Origin: Anaerolineales bacterium
GTDB lineage: Bacteria > Chloroflexota > Anaerolineae > Anaerolineales > Villigracilaceae
Assembly (NCBI GenBank): GCA_030583885.1
Contig: CP129480.1
Coordinates: forward strand, 2,606,714-2,670,713
Direction of reading: 5' to 3'
Length of the DNA: 64,000 nucleotides
Part shown: piece after piece, positions 63,960 to 64,000 of the stretch
Layout: every line of letters starts with the position of its first letter
How positions within the stretch are numbered: the stretch's first letter is position 1
Notes under the pieces: model-generated
Told to the model about the DNA's origin: nothing
What the model saw: the letters and a program-made list of their open reading frames with translations, nothing else
The model's database searches: none
Made by a program: the position numbers and the translations under genes

Positions 63960-64000
63960 ATGGGGCTGTGGGCTCCAAAAAGGAAGAAGTTCAAACCAAA
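63960..64000 (+). CDS. Start of a further gene, truncated by the window end
   Basis: An ATG at 63960 with GGGGGA about 4 nt upstream starts a frame encoding MGLWAPKRKKFKP before the window ends, 27 bp after the sensor stop. The basic start is plausible but too short to name. It could also be a chance frame. Confidence 0.35.
   Translation, partial: MGLWAPKRKKFKP

Overview
The window looks like chromosome from a Chloroflexota bacterium, most likely class Anaerolineae. This is inferred from gene content and no taxonomic search was run. The grounds are an A2-type caa3 oxidase with a fused CtaA-half/CtaB protein, large GT-C membrane proteins including an Agl23-like protein fused to NHL repeats, an NBR1-type Ig lipid-bilayer-anchored protein, type 2 IPP isomerase, Thr/Pro-rich tails and many ABC sugar-import genes. 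Coding density is high and short TATAAT boxes sit close to several start codons.

Layout. 1-2202: end of a PLP dehydratase, a decayed aldo/keto reductase, a small lipoprotein and an AlaX editing protein. 2262-6375: a four-gene ABC-2 export operon (ATPase, permease, GldG-like protein, DUF4340 protein). 6557-7771: the main sigma factor. 7829-11636: two AT-rich GT-C membrane protein genes, the second split by an IS5-family element (9894-10760) with a clean ATT target duplication. 11656-18600 (minus strand): a caa3 cytochrome oxidase cluster, with subunits II, I and a IV/III fusion, then SCO1, a cupredoxin-like membrane protein, SURF1 and a heme-synthesis fusion. 18872-24852: peroxiredoxin, tRNA-Leu(UAG), trigger factor, ClpP, HAD phosphatase, NBR1-Ig protein and RlmN. 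24994-32107: Agl23-NHL protein, succinyl-CoA ligase, acyl carrier protein and IPP isomerase. 32150-37391: a broken TIR gene, a small membrane protein, uvrB with a LexA-type box, and another GT-C-like protein. 37459-42673: lipoprotein, mfd, pth and a surface protein. 42826-47093: roadblock protein, pyrG, plsC and eno. 47178-61568: a sugar-uptake region with a ROK repressor and its operator, a glucose-type importer, an MFS transporter, an oxidoreductase, one shared-looking ATPase, a maltose-type importer and two GH13 enzymes. 61582-64000: a PH-like membrane protein, a membrane sensor with a GAF-like domain and a C-terminal helix-turn-helix, and the first codons of another gene.

How it fits together. 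The 47-61 kb block reads as one alpha-glucan pathway. The GH13 lipoprotein would cut outside the cell, two importers would bring in mono- and oligosaccharides driven by a single ATPase, the cytoplasmic GH13 enzyme would finish hydrolysis, and the ROK protein would sense the sugar. The 11-18 kb block encodes an aerobic terminal oxidase together with its copper and heme assembly factors. No CRISPR array, rRNA or prophage was seen. The strongest unusual signals are the scarless IS insertion, the doubly frameshifted TIR gene, the XylR-like operator, the repeated dyad in the oxidase promoter, and the half-size CtaA fused to CtaB.
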